Shown here piece after piece: positions 1 to 11,700 of a DNA stretch of 64,000 nt. This DNA comes from Sipunculus nudus. Taxonomy: Eukaryota > Annelida > Sipuncula > Golfingiida > Sipunculidae. A model generated the notes under the pieces. It made no database searches. It was not told the origin of the DNA and worked only from the letters and a program-made list of their open reading frames with translations. The position numbers and the translations under genes were made by a program. Every line of letters begins with the position of its first letter. Within the stretch, counting starts at the first letter, position 1. The stretch is from NCBI GenBank assembly GCA_026874595.1, contig CM049321.1, positions 4,519,479 through 4,583,478 of the forward strand. The letters run 5' to 3'.

Positions 1-390
1 ACTATTCGCTCCAAAGATTTTGCGAGTATAGATGCAAGTGCAACAGGCCTAAGATCATTCATCACTTTAGGAGAGTTATTTTTGGCGACTGGAATTATTT
101 CTGCGGTCTTCCATAATTTTGGTAGTTTACATAAGAGAGAGACAATTGAAAAATGTGATGTATGATGAAGGACAAACTATTTCTACAGGTTTTAATTAAT
201 CTGCCACTGATTTTGTCGGGTCCACAGGCTTTCTTTACATTAGTCTTACTTAACAATTTGTTATGGATGTTAAGGATGCCATCATCACATGATTCTAAAT
301 TTGCTCTCAGACTGCTTCGAATGTCATCTTTTTCTTTTGAGAAGTCACTTTCATCAAAACGTGCATAGAATGTATTTAATTTGTCAGTCT
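1..390 (-). pseudogene. LINE (non-LTR retrotransposon) reverse transcriptase fragment
   Basis: Read on minus, the segment gives DKLNTFYARFDESDFSKE, then VKKACGPDKISGRLIKTC, then LPKLWKTAEIIPVAKNN and DLRPVALASILAKSLERI. This order (the N-FYARFD linker, ACGPD, the W-K-I-PV-K block, RPVAL) is typical of CR1/L2/jockey-like RTs upstream of the catalytic motif. A 1-2 nt indel in a TC run near 135-145 breaks the frame. The element continues beyond the left edge of the window, so the catalytic FADD-type box is not visible. Decayed, not a working gene. Confidence 0.85.
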
Positions 391-794
391 ATGACGGAAT
401 AAGACTTCTTTTTTTCAACGCTCAGATCCTCAAAGTACACATCCATTACAGAGGTGTTACATGAACATTTCTGAACAGGAATTAATATGTACGCAGTATA
501 AGCCAGAAATCACACACATTCTAGAGAAAAGGTAGGTTAATTGGGAGCTCTGTCAATATAACAGACAGAACAAGCTTGACGTAGCCATGGAAGAACCATG
601 CAGACCTCCCCACAAACCAAGTTTGCCTTAATTCATCTGAAACAAAAAGAACAATGTAAATATTTAAACAAGTGCTTTATTTAACAAGCATTTACAACAC
701 GCCGTATACACGATCCGGTCTTCCTGACCGAGACAACAAGTTCAGATTTGTTAATAAAGATGGATACAGAAAACCCTCATATATAGCTGCACAG
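391..794. other. No gene seen
   Basis: AT-rich sequence between the LINE fragment and the minisatellite. No coding or structured signal recognised. Confidence 0.5.
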
Positions 795-1045
795 AAGTTT
801 ATAAACCAGACTCTCCCTGGCATTACCAAGATGTTTATATACCACGTGACCCCCGGTATTACACACAAATTTTTATACCAGACGATCCCCGGTTTTACAA
901 GAAGTTTTTATACCAGCTGATTCCATAATTTCACACAGAATTTTATGAACCAGATGATCCCTAGAATTACGCAGAAGTTTTTATACGAGACGATCCCAAG
1001 TATTACAGACAAGTTTATATATGATCCCAAGCAATACACAGAAGG
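795..1045 (+). repeat. 36-bp minisatellite, about 7 units
   Basis: Unit starts fall at 795, 831, 867, 903, 939, 975 and 1011 with exact 36-bp spacing; the last is shortened. The core is AAGTTTTTATACCAGACGAT followed by CCCCGGTATTACACAG, with 15-30 percent divergence between units. The first three units happen to be open in one frame, giving a 12-residue repeat with PGIT. Stops follow, and I do not think it is coding. Confidence 0.85.
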
Positions 1046-3583
1046 TTAAACACCGCATTAGGCATTAAGCACACAACTACCACAAACAACCGACTGCGTG
1101 TTGCCATTGCCACACGGGCTGGGGAATCGTATGATTATAATATCCATATATACACGTACATATAATTATAATATAACTATTTTACATGGGCATCAAAATA
1201 AGAGGAGACATTATTTTATAATAACTTCATACTCACTGAGTCTGTACATGTTTTTTAACAATGTCAATGTATTTCTGTTTTCTCACATCAGTTCCCGTGA
1301 GGCCACCTGTGACCAAAAGTGCAGGCCCTAGGGTAGCGCCCTCTGTCACATTAAAAAAAAACTTTCAGCTCCTGCACGTGAACAATAATACTGCAAGTCT
1401 AATGATTGTTTAAATGTGAAAATGTTCACAAAGAAACTGAAAACAAGTATGTTTCTTTTACACTCTCTAATAAAGCTCATTATTTCAGTATTAGTGTTTT
1501 TTGTCTTCCAAAACCTACATAAAAAATATCTCATTATTGTCGAGCAGCTTATAGTTATATTCCTACCCAATTTTGTTACGAATTCTAAGAATGCTATGTA
1601 CATCGCTGGTATCAAATGAATTTTTTAGAGATGATGTTTTAAAGCAATATATTATGCATAAGTTACAGTGCGTGGAAAGTCTAGTGTATCTATGTCTATG
1701 AGTGTATTCTGTGAAATGAGACGGGCTGAGATTTCTTCTTCTTCCATACCTGAATAAACATTTTGAAAGTATTATTATTCAGGGCCGGATCTGGGGGTGG
1801 TGGGTGGGTTAAGGAGCTTTATACCCTCCTAACTGGAATAATGCCTTTTTGTTGTGCCGTTTTCCTCATATTTTTATGGCTAAACATCTCCCCTCCTCCC
1901 TCTGGGAGTTGTGGACCTTTACCAGGGGATTAGTTATTTATTATACATGGTAATCATCCATACACCTACCACCCAGCCTTCCCAAAATGTCCAAGATCAG
2001 CTCCTGTAACAAGTACCGTAATACTGATACATATACTTTAACTGTTATAAAGTGTATATTTTCTTTTCAAAAGCCTATTCTGGTCTTTTGTGCTATTGTA
2101 CTTTGGCTGTTAAAACACAAAATTTTTGAGCATTTTGAGTTATTTCAAATGAAGAAATATTTTCTGTTACTGAGTATAATATGCACACATGTGTCAATAG
2201 GTTTGACAAGTATATAAACTAATTCCTGACAATGATAAGAGATTAAGTAGATCTACAGACACTACCCTGATCTAATAAGTCAATATATAAATAAAATTCA
2301 CAAAGATGGAGAAAAATGAGTGGTTCAGTCCTAAAAGCTGTATTATATACAAACCATACACACCTGTAGCGAGGTATCAGTTGGAGAATTGATGTGAATG
2401 TAAAAATGCAGATAACTGAAAATACTTATTAATCAGAATAACTTTAAAATAAATAGTTATTTTTTCAATGCCCTTATGTCCTTGAGCTTTCACCAAATAT
2501 ACCTACTTCAGCCCTTTTCTTCGAACATTCTTTGTCCCCCTTAACAATATCTGGGTACTTCTGCTTTGTTCTGGGTAATAATTACTGATATTCAGTCACT
2601 AGATACATGTATCAACTCAGCAGGTGTGAACCAATTCACTCTGTACCTGTGTCCATGTAGAATTAATATACCACAATAATTTAGGGCCTTATGATACAGG
2701 GGATTTCTCTGCTCCAAAAGTCAAACACAGTATAACATTATGTGCAATTATTATCAATGATAAAAATAATGTGAAACAGGTCACATACAGTATCAACTAC
2801 CATGTAACATTAGGGTTCTAACTGAAGGGGTTTGTGGGGTTTAACCCCCCTCCCCTTTAGTAGAAAATCATTTTTTTTTTGTAGTGGTTTCAGCAACTCA
2901 ACCCAAAAGAGTAAACCTCTACCTTCCCAAAATATTGGATTAGCCCCTCAACTTTGTTACATTGCTAACAAAAAAAATCACATAACTGTCTTCTGTGCCT
3001 GTACCTAATGTGCTACACCACTAATGCTCTGAAACTGAAGCAAATATGTAGTTCCCTACTGCATTATATATAGTACATGTGGCCTACACAACATATAATT
3101 TTGGTCTTTATACCACACCATTTACTAATCAAATTTCAAAATGTTCACAAAATGTACAATATATCAGATTTCAATATATACAGAATATAAATGTTGTTTT
3201 CAGGCATATACTAATCATATGTAACACATTCCTGACATTTTTAAGCATACATAATATAGGACAACTTGTGTTATATATAGTACCTCTGAAACTGAAAGGT
3301 TCCAACTCTGAGATCAAGATCATAAGCTTATTTTGTGTACAAGACAAAACTGACAACATACAGGGAGAGTTCTCTATAAACTGAAGCTCTGGGCCACCAC
3401 GTCTTTGTGGTCTCTACCTCAGCAGTTGCTGACACCTGGCGGGTAAAATTGGTATTAACCCTAACTGCACTGAAAGCAACACTAAGGTCAGTGGCAACTT
3501 CAGATTGTGTTATTTTTTACCCTCAAATCACCTAATTGAATCAACACTGCAATACCATTTTTAACATATAATACAGTTTTTCT

Positions 3584-3589
<6 letters not shown>

Positions 3590-3615
<26 letters not shown>

Positions 3616-3651
3616 GTGTGTGCGTGTGTGTGTGTGAGGGTGTGTGTGTAA
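3590..3651. repeat. (TA)n(TG)n microsatellite
   Basis: A run of TA repeats passing into TG repeats with a few interruptions. Confidence 0.9.
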
Positions 3652-4129
3652 GCACAACAGATATATTTATCCATAAATAATAAGGTTGGAAAAAATGATC
3701 CACTCTTGTTTGTCAATTTTTAATCAAACAAACCAGGAAAGTTTTTATCTTAAAGGTAAACAAATAATCATTCAGCATCAGCAATTATAAAGCTATATTT
3801 ATAATATACATATATGTTACATGTTATAAATGTCTGTTTTTACAAAACCCCAAACAGTCATTCTGGGCAATGCATAGTTTAATGGAATGATAATTCAGCT
3901 ATGCATGTGTCTATATAGTAATAAATTCTACATATGCACTTGGTTGAATCCACTACATAAGACAGAAAGTCAGCACCTTAAGGCAGAATTTTTAACTTTT
4001 ACTGCTCTTAAATAAAATTTAATGTAAAACAATAGACATCAACTGAGCAACTGAATGATAGAATGTGACAGCGATAAAAACCAGGTCTCTCTTCATGCTC
4101 CATATAACAAAATATCGATGTTTGACCTG

Positions 4130-4400
4130 TATATTCTGCTTGGGGGCTAATCAACAGCATTATCTGCTTGGAGATTAGATTATGTCCTTCTGTTTGGAGA
4201 ATAGTGATCTTGTATATCGAGACTGAGACTCAGGATATTTGTTTTTTTCTGTTTGGGGGTTAGTTGTATTTTCCCCTATGAGATTTGTGAATATGTTTCA
4301 GTTACCACCTGTATTTTCTGCTAGCAGATTAGTCACACTTGTATTTCTCCACTTGAGAACTCACATTCCTTTTGGAGAGTGGCTAATTTATACTTAGTCT
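4130..4400. repeat. Degenerate short repeats around TCTGCTTGGAGATTAG
   Basis: Five to seven loosely spaced copies of a motif like TTCTGYTTGGRGRNTAG at irregular 30-60 bp spacing. Heavily decayed; nature unknown. Confidence 0.4.
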
Positions 4401-5068
4401 TGGGAGCTGCCCACTTTTTTAGATTTGTACCCAACACTCTTAGTTTGTTGTATGGACTGGCAGATACCAGCCTTATTATTCAGCACTATGTTTATCACTT
4501 GCAACCACTGACATGCACTCTTGCTCTTTCAGAAGAACTGTTCCATCCTCAGACTACATTAAACTCTCAAACTTTTAATTTATAATAAATAAAATGACAG
4601 GTGGCTGCCAGTGATGAGGATTAAAGTGGGTTGGGAACAAGTCTACTCTGCCTTGTGTGTGACTGGGTACAAGTCAACTCTGCCTGAAGTGTGACTTACT
4701 GTCTGCAAGTACAACTCTGGGGCTGACATAATAATAAGCATCTGAAAAGTGAGCCATCCATCAGCTTAGCTGGACATGTTAAAGAAGATGGACTCACAGA
4801 ATGATAAATGACCGCTGTATTTACAATACAGGCAGCCCACATGGCAAACACAGTTCAATCTATTTACATAAATGCGGTAATATTTATGCTAAATTAACTC
4901 ACGTTTTATCATTCAACAAACAAAATATTGTAAAATATAAACAATCTTAACAGAAGAAAACTTGGCACAACTCTTTGATCTAGAACAGTCTTCCTGAAAA
5001 CGACGTAAACAGCATGAACCAATCAGGAAAAGCTTCAGCAATTAACGGATAATGCGGGCACTTGCTCA

Positions 5069-5100
5069 TCAGTCCACCAGGGTGTTGTCGGCTCCAGTTA
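5069..5100 (-). CDS. NAGS: NAGS exon 13 (last coding exon, stop)
   Basis: Acceptor GTATTTTCAG|TAACTGG. In phase it gives [10 protein letters not shown] then TGA at 5071-5069, comparable in length to the short non-conserved human tail. I see no AATAAA on the minus strand close by; an ATTAAA-type hexamer lies near 4574-4579, so the 3' end is not fixed. Confidence 0.8.
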
Positions 5101-7446
5101 CTGAAAATACAATGCAAACTGAGGAATCCATACCGCCACAGTTCCACTATAAATGTAAAGAGAAACCTGTGTTATAAGTAGCCCTGTGAATCGTGATGAC
5201 ACTTAAGAGACGATTCAGTTATCGAATCGATTCAATAATTGATTTTTTTACTTTCTATTCAATTCTCCATTCAATCCTAACTTAACTAGTAATTTTCAGA
5301 CTTTTTGAAACAAATTAATTGAAAAAATAATAGAAAAATATAGCTCTCCCTATGTTTGTTGCTGACATATATGTTTCTATGCGAGAGGAGTGGTCCACCA
5401 GCGAACGTTCAAATTAAGTGGATTTCGGGGACATATGCGATAAAGAGCTTTGGCATGACAAACTGCTGTCAAATTTGAAGGCTCACAGAAGACTTAGGGC
5501 TGATTTTCATTCTTGGGGATTTTTATCCAACTACCTTAAAGCAAGAGAACATTTCTTTAAAACTGAATAAGTAATTTTTAGAATGTCATCTGCACAGGTA
5601 GAAAGATACAGAGACAGAAGACAGGGCAGCCTCTACTTACCTACAGATCCAAATGAACTCGGCAAGCTGAGGGCGTGATCCACGAGAGCCGAGGACTGGC
5701 GGTGGTTAGTGATGCCATACCTGTAGGTACATAAGTATGTAGCAATAAGCATCCAATCTACATATATATGGACTACATTAATGCTATAGTAAACCAATAA
5801 CTTCTAATTCACCATATATTTAAAATTTAACTTAAATGTTAATTCAATGTTAAAAAAAATATTTATCTTACCAGCTAAAAAATGAATGTTTTGTTATGAT
5901 TTAAGGTTTGGCCAAAAACTGAGCTATTTTTTTAAAGCCTGACACAATCTGCAGTGTGAAACCTAATACAAAGAACCTTTTATTTGACGAACATTCCTCT
6001 ATTACGAACTTTTGGGAAGATGCCACAAAATGGAAATGTATACAATTTGGTAGGGGACAGGGGTACACATCCCCACCTTTCTTGAACCAGGGGGGGGGGG
6101 GGCATTCCACATACCATCCCCCCCCCCCCCCAACTTTTTCAGTAATTTTTTTTATTAAAAACACACTAAACAGTTACATTTCCCTGATACTTGTCTCCCC
6201 CCCCCCAAAAAAAAAAACTCAGTTCTGAATATACCATGGTTAACATTTTTTACAGTATATTAAGAACATTTGTGTGTGGGAGTTGTGGGAGTTACATGTG
6301 GTACATCCAACTAGAAGGATTGGGGACCTTAACTGGTCTGTTATGTTTTTATTATGGCCATATCTATATCACAGACAAGTGTCTAAAATTAGGCCATTAG
6401 GCTTGAACACAATTCTCTTAGAATCAGGCATTATTTGACATCATGTGAAACATTTATTGAACATACAGTGCCGTTTTGTTTAAGTTCTTACCAGAATACA
6501 ATCCATTCCCCGTTGCTCCAACTGCCTTCACATTTCTTGAAGTACCTGTGAAAACAATTATACCAATTAATATGCAATATAAAATATTCATATAATATAA
6601 AATCAAAGAAATGTACAGTTCAATGTCTGGTTTGTCTGAAAATTCACCAAAGTGTCAAAACATGGCATGACTTACCCATAACAGTTAAATCAAGATTGAC
6701 TACCTTCACAACGATCAGTGTAAAACATTCTACCAATATAACAATATAATCTCATGATATCACCTGGATGGACCGATTAACAAATAAGCTGCAATCTTTT
6801 TCTCTCTCTCACTCTCTCTCTCTCTCTATCCTGTTAAAGTTAAATGACTGAAAAAAAATTGAATAAGTTCTCTACAAAAAATAATAGACGTCTTTGAAAT
6901 AAACAGAGAAAAAAAGAGTAAAATTAGCATCAAATCCCCATTTTTTATCATAGAATGAACAAAGCCATGCTTCGCATAACAAAAATATATATACATATAC
7001 ACACATATCATTCCCAAAGTCAGTAATATACATGGTGCACATCCAAAATCATTAAGATCAGGGCATTTCCCACATGTTGTGACACATGCTGGACATTTGC
7101 ACACATAAAATGTGAAAAGCACCATTCTTGTTCTAACTGGACTGTAAAAGCCGGAGAGAAAAAGTATATTTCCAAATTCTTTCATGAAAGAAAAAGAGGT
7201 AAACAAAAGTGCTGCTGAAAAAAAGAGTGATAAAAGAGTATTTAGCACAGTTTTCAGGAAATCCTCCAAAAAAGACTGACTCTTTTCAAATAGAGTGATT
7301 TGGCAGGTCTGCTCTCTCTCACTCTCTCTCTCTCTAACACACACATGTACCGTTACATACCATGGGTTGATCCTGTTCTCAGTACGGGACCTCCAGAACA
7401 GCTGTTTGTACTTCTTGTTAAGACAGTCCCACAACATGTCGCTGAC

Positions 7447-7482
<36 letters not shown>

Positions 7483-7583
7483 TGTACAGTTACATACCAT
7501 GGGTTGATCCTGTTCTCAGTACGGGACCTCCAGAACAGCTGTTTGTACTTCTTGTTAAGACAGTCCCACAACATGTCGCTGAC

Positions 7584-7617
<34 letters not shown>

Positions 7618-7716
7618 TGTACCGTTACATACCATGGGTTGATCCTGTTCTCAGTACGGGACCTCCAGAACAGCTGTTTGTACTTCTTGTTAAGACAGTC
7701 CCACAACATGTCGCTC

Positions 7717-7758
<42 letters not shown>

Positions 7759-8115
7759 TGTACTGTTACATACCATGGGTTGATCCGGTTCTCAGTACGG
7801 GACCTCCAGAACAGCTGTTTGTTCTTCTTGTTAAGACAGTCCCACAACATGTCGCTGACCTCTCTCTCTCTCTCTCTCACACACACATGTACCGTTACAT
7901 ACCATGGGTTGATCCTGTTCTCAGTACGGGACCTCCAGAACAGCTGTTTGTACTTCTTGTTAAGACAGTCCCACAACATGTCGCTGACCTCTCTCTCTCT
8001 CTCTCTCACACACACATGTACCGTTACATACCATGGGTTGATCCTGTTCTCAGTAAGGGACCTCCAGAACAGCTGTTTGTACTTCTTGTTAAGACAGTCC
8101 CACAACATGTCGCTC

Positions 8116-8159
<44 letters not shown>

Positions 8160-8260
8160 TGTACCGTTACATACCATGGGTTGATCCTGTTCTCAGTACG
8201 GGACCTCCATAACAGCTGTTTGTACTTCTGGTTAAGACAGTCCCACAACATGTCGCTGAC

Positions 8261-8296
<36 letters not shown>

Positions 8297-8394
8297 TGTA
8301 CCGTTACATACCATGGGTTGATCCTGTTCTCAGTAAGGGACCTCCAGAACAGCTGTTTGTACTTCTTGTTAAGACAGTCTCACAACATGTCGCT

Positions 8395-8447
<53 letters not shown>

Positions 8448-8545
8448 TGTACTGTTACATACCATGGGTTGATCCTGTTCTCAGTAGGGGACCTCCAGAA
8501 CAGCTGTTTGTACTTCTTGTTAAGACAGTCCCACAACATGTCGCT

Positions 8546-8596
<51 letters not shown>

Positions 8597-8708
8597 TACA
8601 AACACACACTTGTATAGTTACATACCATGGGTTGATCCTGTTCTCAGTACGGGACCTCCAGAACAGCTGTTTGTACTTCTTGTTAAGACAGTCCCACAAC
8701 ATGTCGCT

Positions 8709-8761
<53 letters not shown>

Positions 8762-11700
8762 TGTACTGTTACATACCATGGGTTGATCCTGTTCTCAGTA
8801 CGGGACCTCCAGAACAGCTGTTTGTACTTCTTGTTAAGACAGTCCCACAACATGTCGCTGATCCCTTCCCCCTGCTTGGCCTGACTAACAGCGAACTTAT
8901 CCAGGTATGGCACGTCTATCCCAGGCTCCTCGGTAATGATGGCCGCTGCATTGTAACTGTGTAAAGACACATTAAAAAATAAACGTTATTCATGGATAGA
9001 TGTGGCAAAACATCTTAACCATATTTAAATGATAAAGGCTAAGGACCTCACGTTGTAAATCTAGAATCACTAAAAGGTGAGTGCAATTTGAATATTTTAA
9101 GCTATATTTTGTCTTTTAATGCCTCAATTTTAAAAGTGGTTTATTCATTTTATAATTCTGTTGCATCTGACATTGACCTCTCTGTTTTGATGTTATCCAA
9201 TGTATTGAATTGCCCACTTTTTGCTTGTGATCAAGATGTGGTGTCAGATTGGCAGTACTGTTATAGGGTACAGAGCAAAAGAAAGGAAGAAAATGCAGTT
9301 GACCTATATGTACAAGGATAAGTTCACTCAAGGTCAAGGCCACCACTGAATTCTAAGTTCATCTGAAATGTCAAGGTCAAAATCAAGGACAAGCATAAAG
9401 GACAGGATTATTCAGAAAAAGATCACGATTGTTTGTTTGACTGCTTACTTACCACTCTGACAAGAAAACTTTCTTGGTGCGGCCTTTAAGTTTACGAAAG
9501 TAGTCCTCCCTCAGGTCCTTACCAAATGATCTAAAAATAGAACATGAGCATGTGTAAGACAGTGCCCAAGATAAGCTGACGATCCATTATAATCCATGAT
9601 CAGTCAGGTGATGCAAACTGATTACAAAATTTAATATATAACTTATGATTTTTGATGAGGAAATGTACACTCTCATTTAAGTCTCTAGAAACTCACAAAG
9701 TTTCTGGAAAGCTGTGTTTACCATTAATATCAAAACTAAGGAAGCTTTCAACACACACATAGGATAAAGAATTTTCAATATATTAGCAATTATGTATGCT
9801 GAAATATCATTTAAGATGATGTATAGGTCTGTATATGGTGAGATATTCCATACTCCTACACAACTGATTACCAAATTATCTGTTGGTAGAGGTCTACTTT
9901 TTTTTACATATGATCAATCATGAAAATATACATTCTAATTAGCTGGACTCAAAATGATGCAGATCAATGAAAATTTTAGCTAGCCAACTAACAAAATATA
10001 AAATTCTATGAAATACACAAGAGGTAAATCTGAAGTCTGAATGCTGAATATTAATATTAATTTACTGACTTCAAAAATTAATTAATTTTGTTAAAATCCA
10101 TCAAAGCCAGGGTAGGTTATTGAAGCGACATTAACAGTTGACAGACAGACAGACTGTGGGTATACCATAATACGTTCCATAATAGATAGGCGTATAAAAA
10201 TATTAGCACTTACTTGTTGAGGAGTCCTATGAGTTTAGGTGCATCCAGATCATCCATGTTGTTGTACTGCCTGATTGGTTCTGTGTTTCTAATGAATGTC
10301 CCAGAGCCTGTAAAATACAAGTCAAAATATGATTGACAAGGGTAAGGATAGGGCTGGGATAGTTACAAGTATGCAGAATTATGACAATATCTGACAGCTG
10401 CGATTACCGTACTGCTAACTTCCCTATTATTGTGATATCATGGAAATATGCTATGGTATCGATTAACAAACATATGTCCTATTTAAAAACATTCACTTTC
10501 AAAAAAATATTTATTTCAATGAATCACAAAGATTTCATCACTGATCATATAAAAAGCTCATCATTATAACATGGAAAGTACATGGATATAAGTAAGTTCA
10601 AAATGACTCAGATAGACATATGATAGAATCGGGGATTTGCTGGCTTTTCTTGGTAGTTTGGGAGCATGGTGGAAATACTTGCAGGTGTGATATGAGGAAA
10701 ACTGCTTGAGCTGCTGGGCTAAATACTGATATTATGATATACCATGATAATTAAGTTCAAGATTATCATGACATAAAAACTGATATCATGCAAACCCTAG
10801 TGAAGGATGTAATAGTGTGTTGTCTGTTTTTTCTCCTTTTTCAGTTCATTTTCCTTCATTAAAATGAAAATGTATTTTTTCTAAATGTTCTGAATCCTTC
10901 TGAACCACACAGTATGGGACCCTTTTCCTTTCAGCATAATTACTGCCTGCCAGTAAGTAGAATGACATAACATTTTTATGTACAGCCCGGCTCGGTAATA
11001 TTTTGCAGATAGTTTAGCCTGTGAAAAGTTTAATTCAGGAACTGTTTGAACTAAGGATGCATCCTTTTAAATCTCTTCCAGCCCTACCTTAGTATCACCA
11101 GCCAGACAAGTATCCTTGATATTAGATGTTTCCATTTGACAAAATTAAGAAAAATTTTAAGTGCCTTCCTGTACAGTTCTGATAATTACTCATTGCTAAA
11201 ATCATCTGTAATTTTAAAGTACAATTCTGAACTTAAAGAATGCAGAGGAAAAGCAAATTCTGTGTTACCATGGTGAGTGAAGAGCTCTGCAAGAAGCTGA
11301 TTGGCTGAGGTAATGATGACGGCACTCTGGGAGGGCAGTGTGTCAAGCAGGACAGATATCTTTGAGATCTGAAAGCAACAACCATTAGATTAATTATAAC
11401 ATAAACATTACAGTTTTCATACAATATTAACTAATTAACAAATGATCAGTTACTGGGTACAAGATTCAAAATGTACATAGCAATTAAGAATATCCTATGA
11501 TTTTGTCAAATTTTAAGCAAAGTGTTGGAATATGTATAGACTCAACTGGTGTTCCTTTAAATTTTGCTATTTTATGACAATATATGGACTGAACACAATA
11601 ACATTACAATCACCAAGAATTCTAAACCTAAGTGAAAAAGACCAAGCCTGCTGTACTTTGTATACAATCCTAAGAGTGGTATTAAACTCACATTCAGATA

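Larger units (their letters stand above)
1046..5068. other. No gene seen; AT-rich sequence and simple repeats
   Basis: Downstream flank and presumed 3' UTR side of NAGS. About 1784-1930 (GGGCCGGATCTGGGGG...) and 2820-2870 look like fragments of dispersed G/C-rich repeats. I found no exon I could support. Confidence 0.5.

Noticed and set aside
1416-1619. Overlapping open frames on both strands
   Set aside because: Low-complexity, AT-driven frames with no conserved motif or splice context.
6826-7500. 224-codon minus-strand open frame
   Set aside because: It runs from an exon copy through the microsatellite into a non-coding MITE; no conserved motif.
7300-8321. Long plus-strand open frames (over 270 codons) rich in Leu-Ser repeats, and their minus-strand Arg-Glu counterparts
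   Set aside because: They are read across the CT/CA microsatellites and the wrong strand or frame of the NAGS exon copies; the length comes from the repeat having no stops.
7361-8861. Regular repeats with variable spacers, superficially like a CRISPR array
   Set aside because: The 85-bp repeats are identical to a NAGS exon end, spacers are simple CT/CA tracts, and the DNA is eukaryotic.
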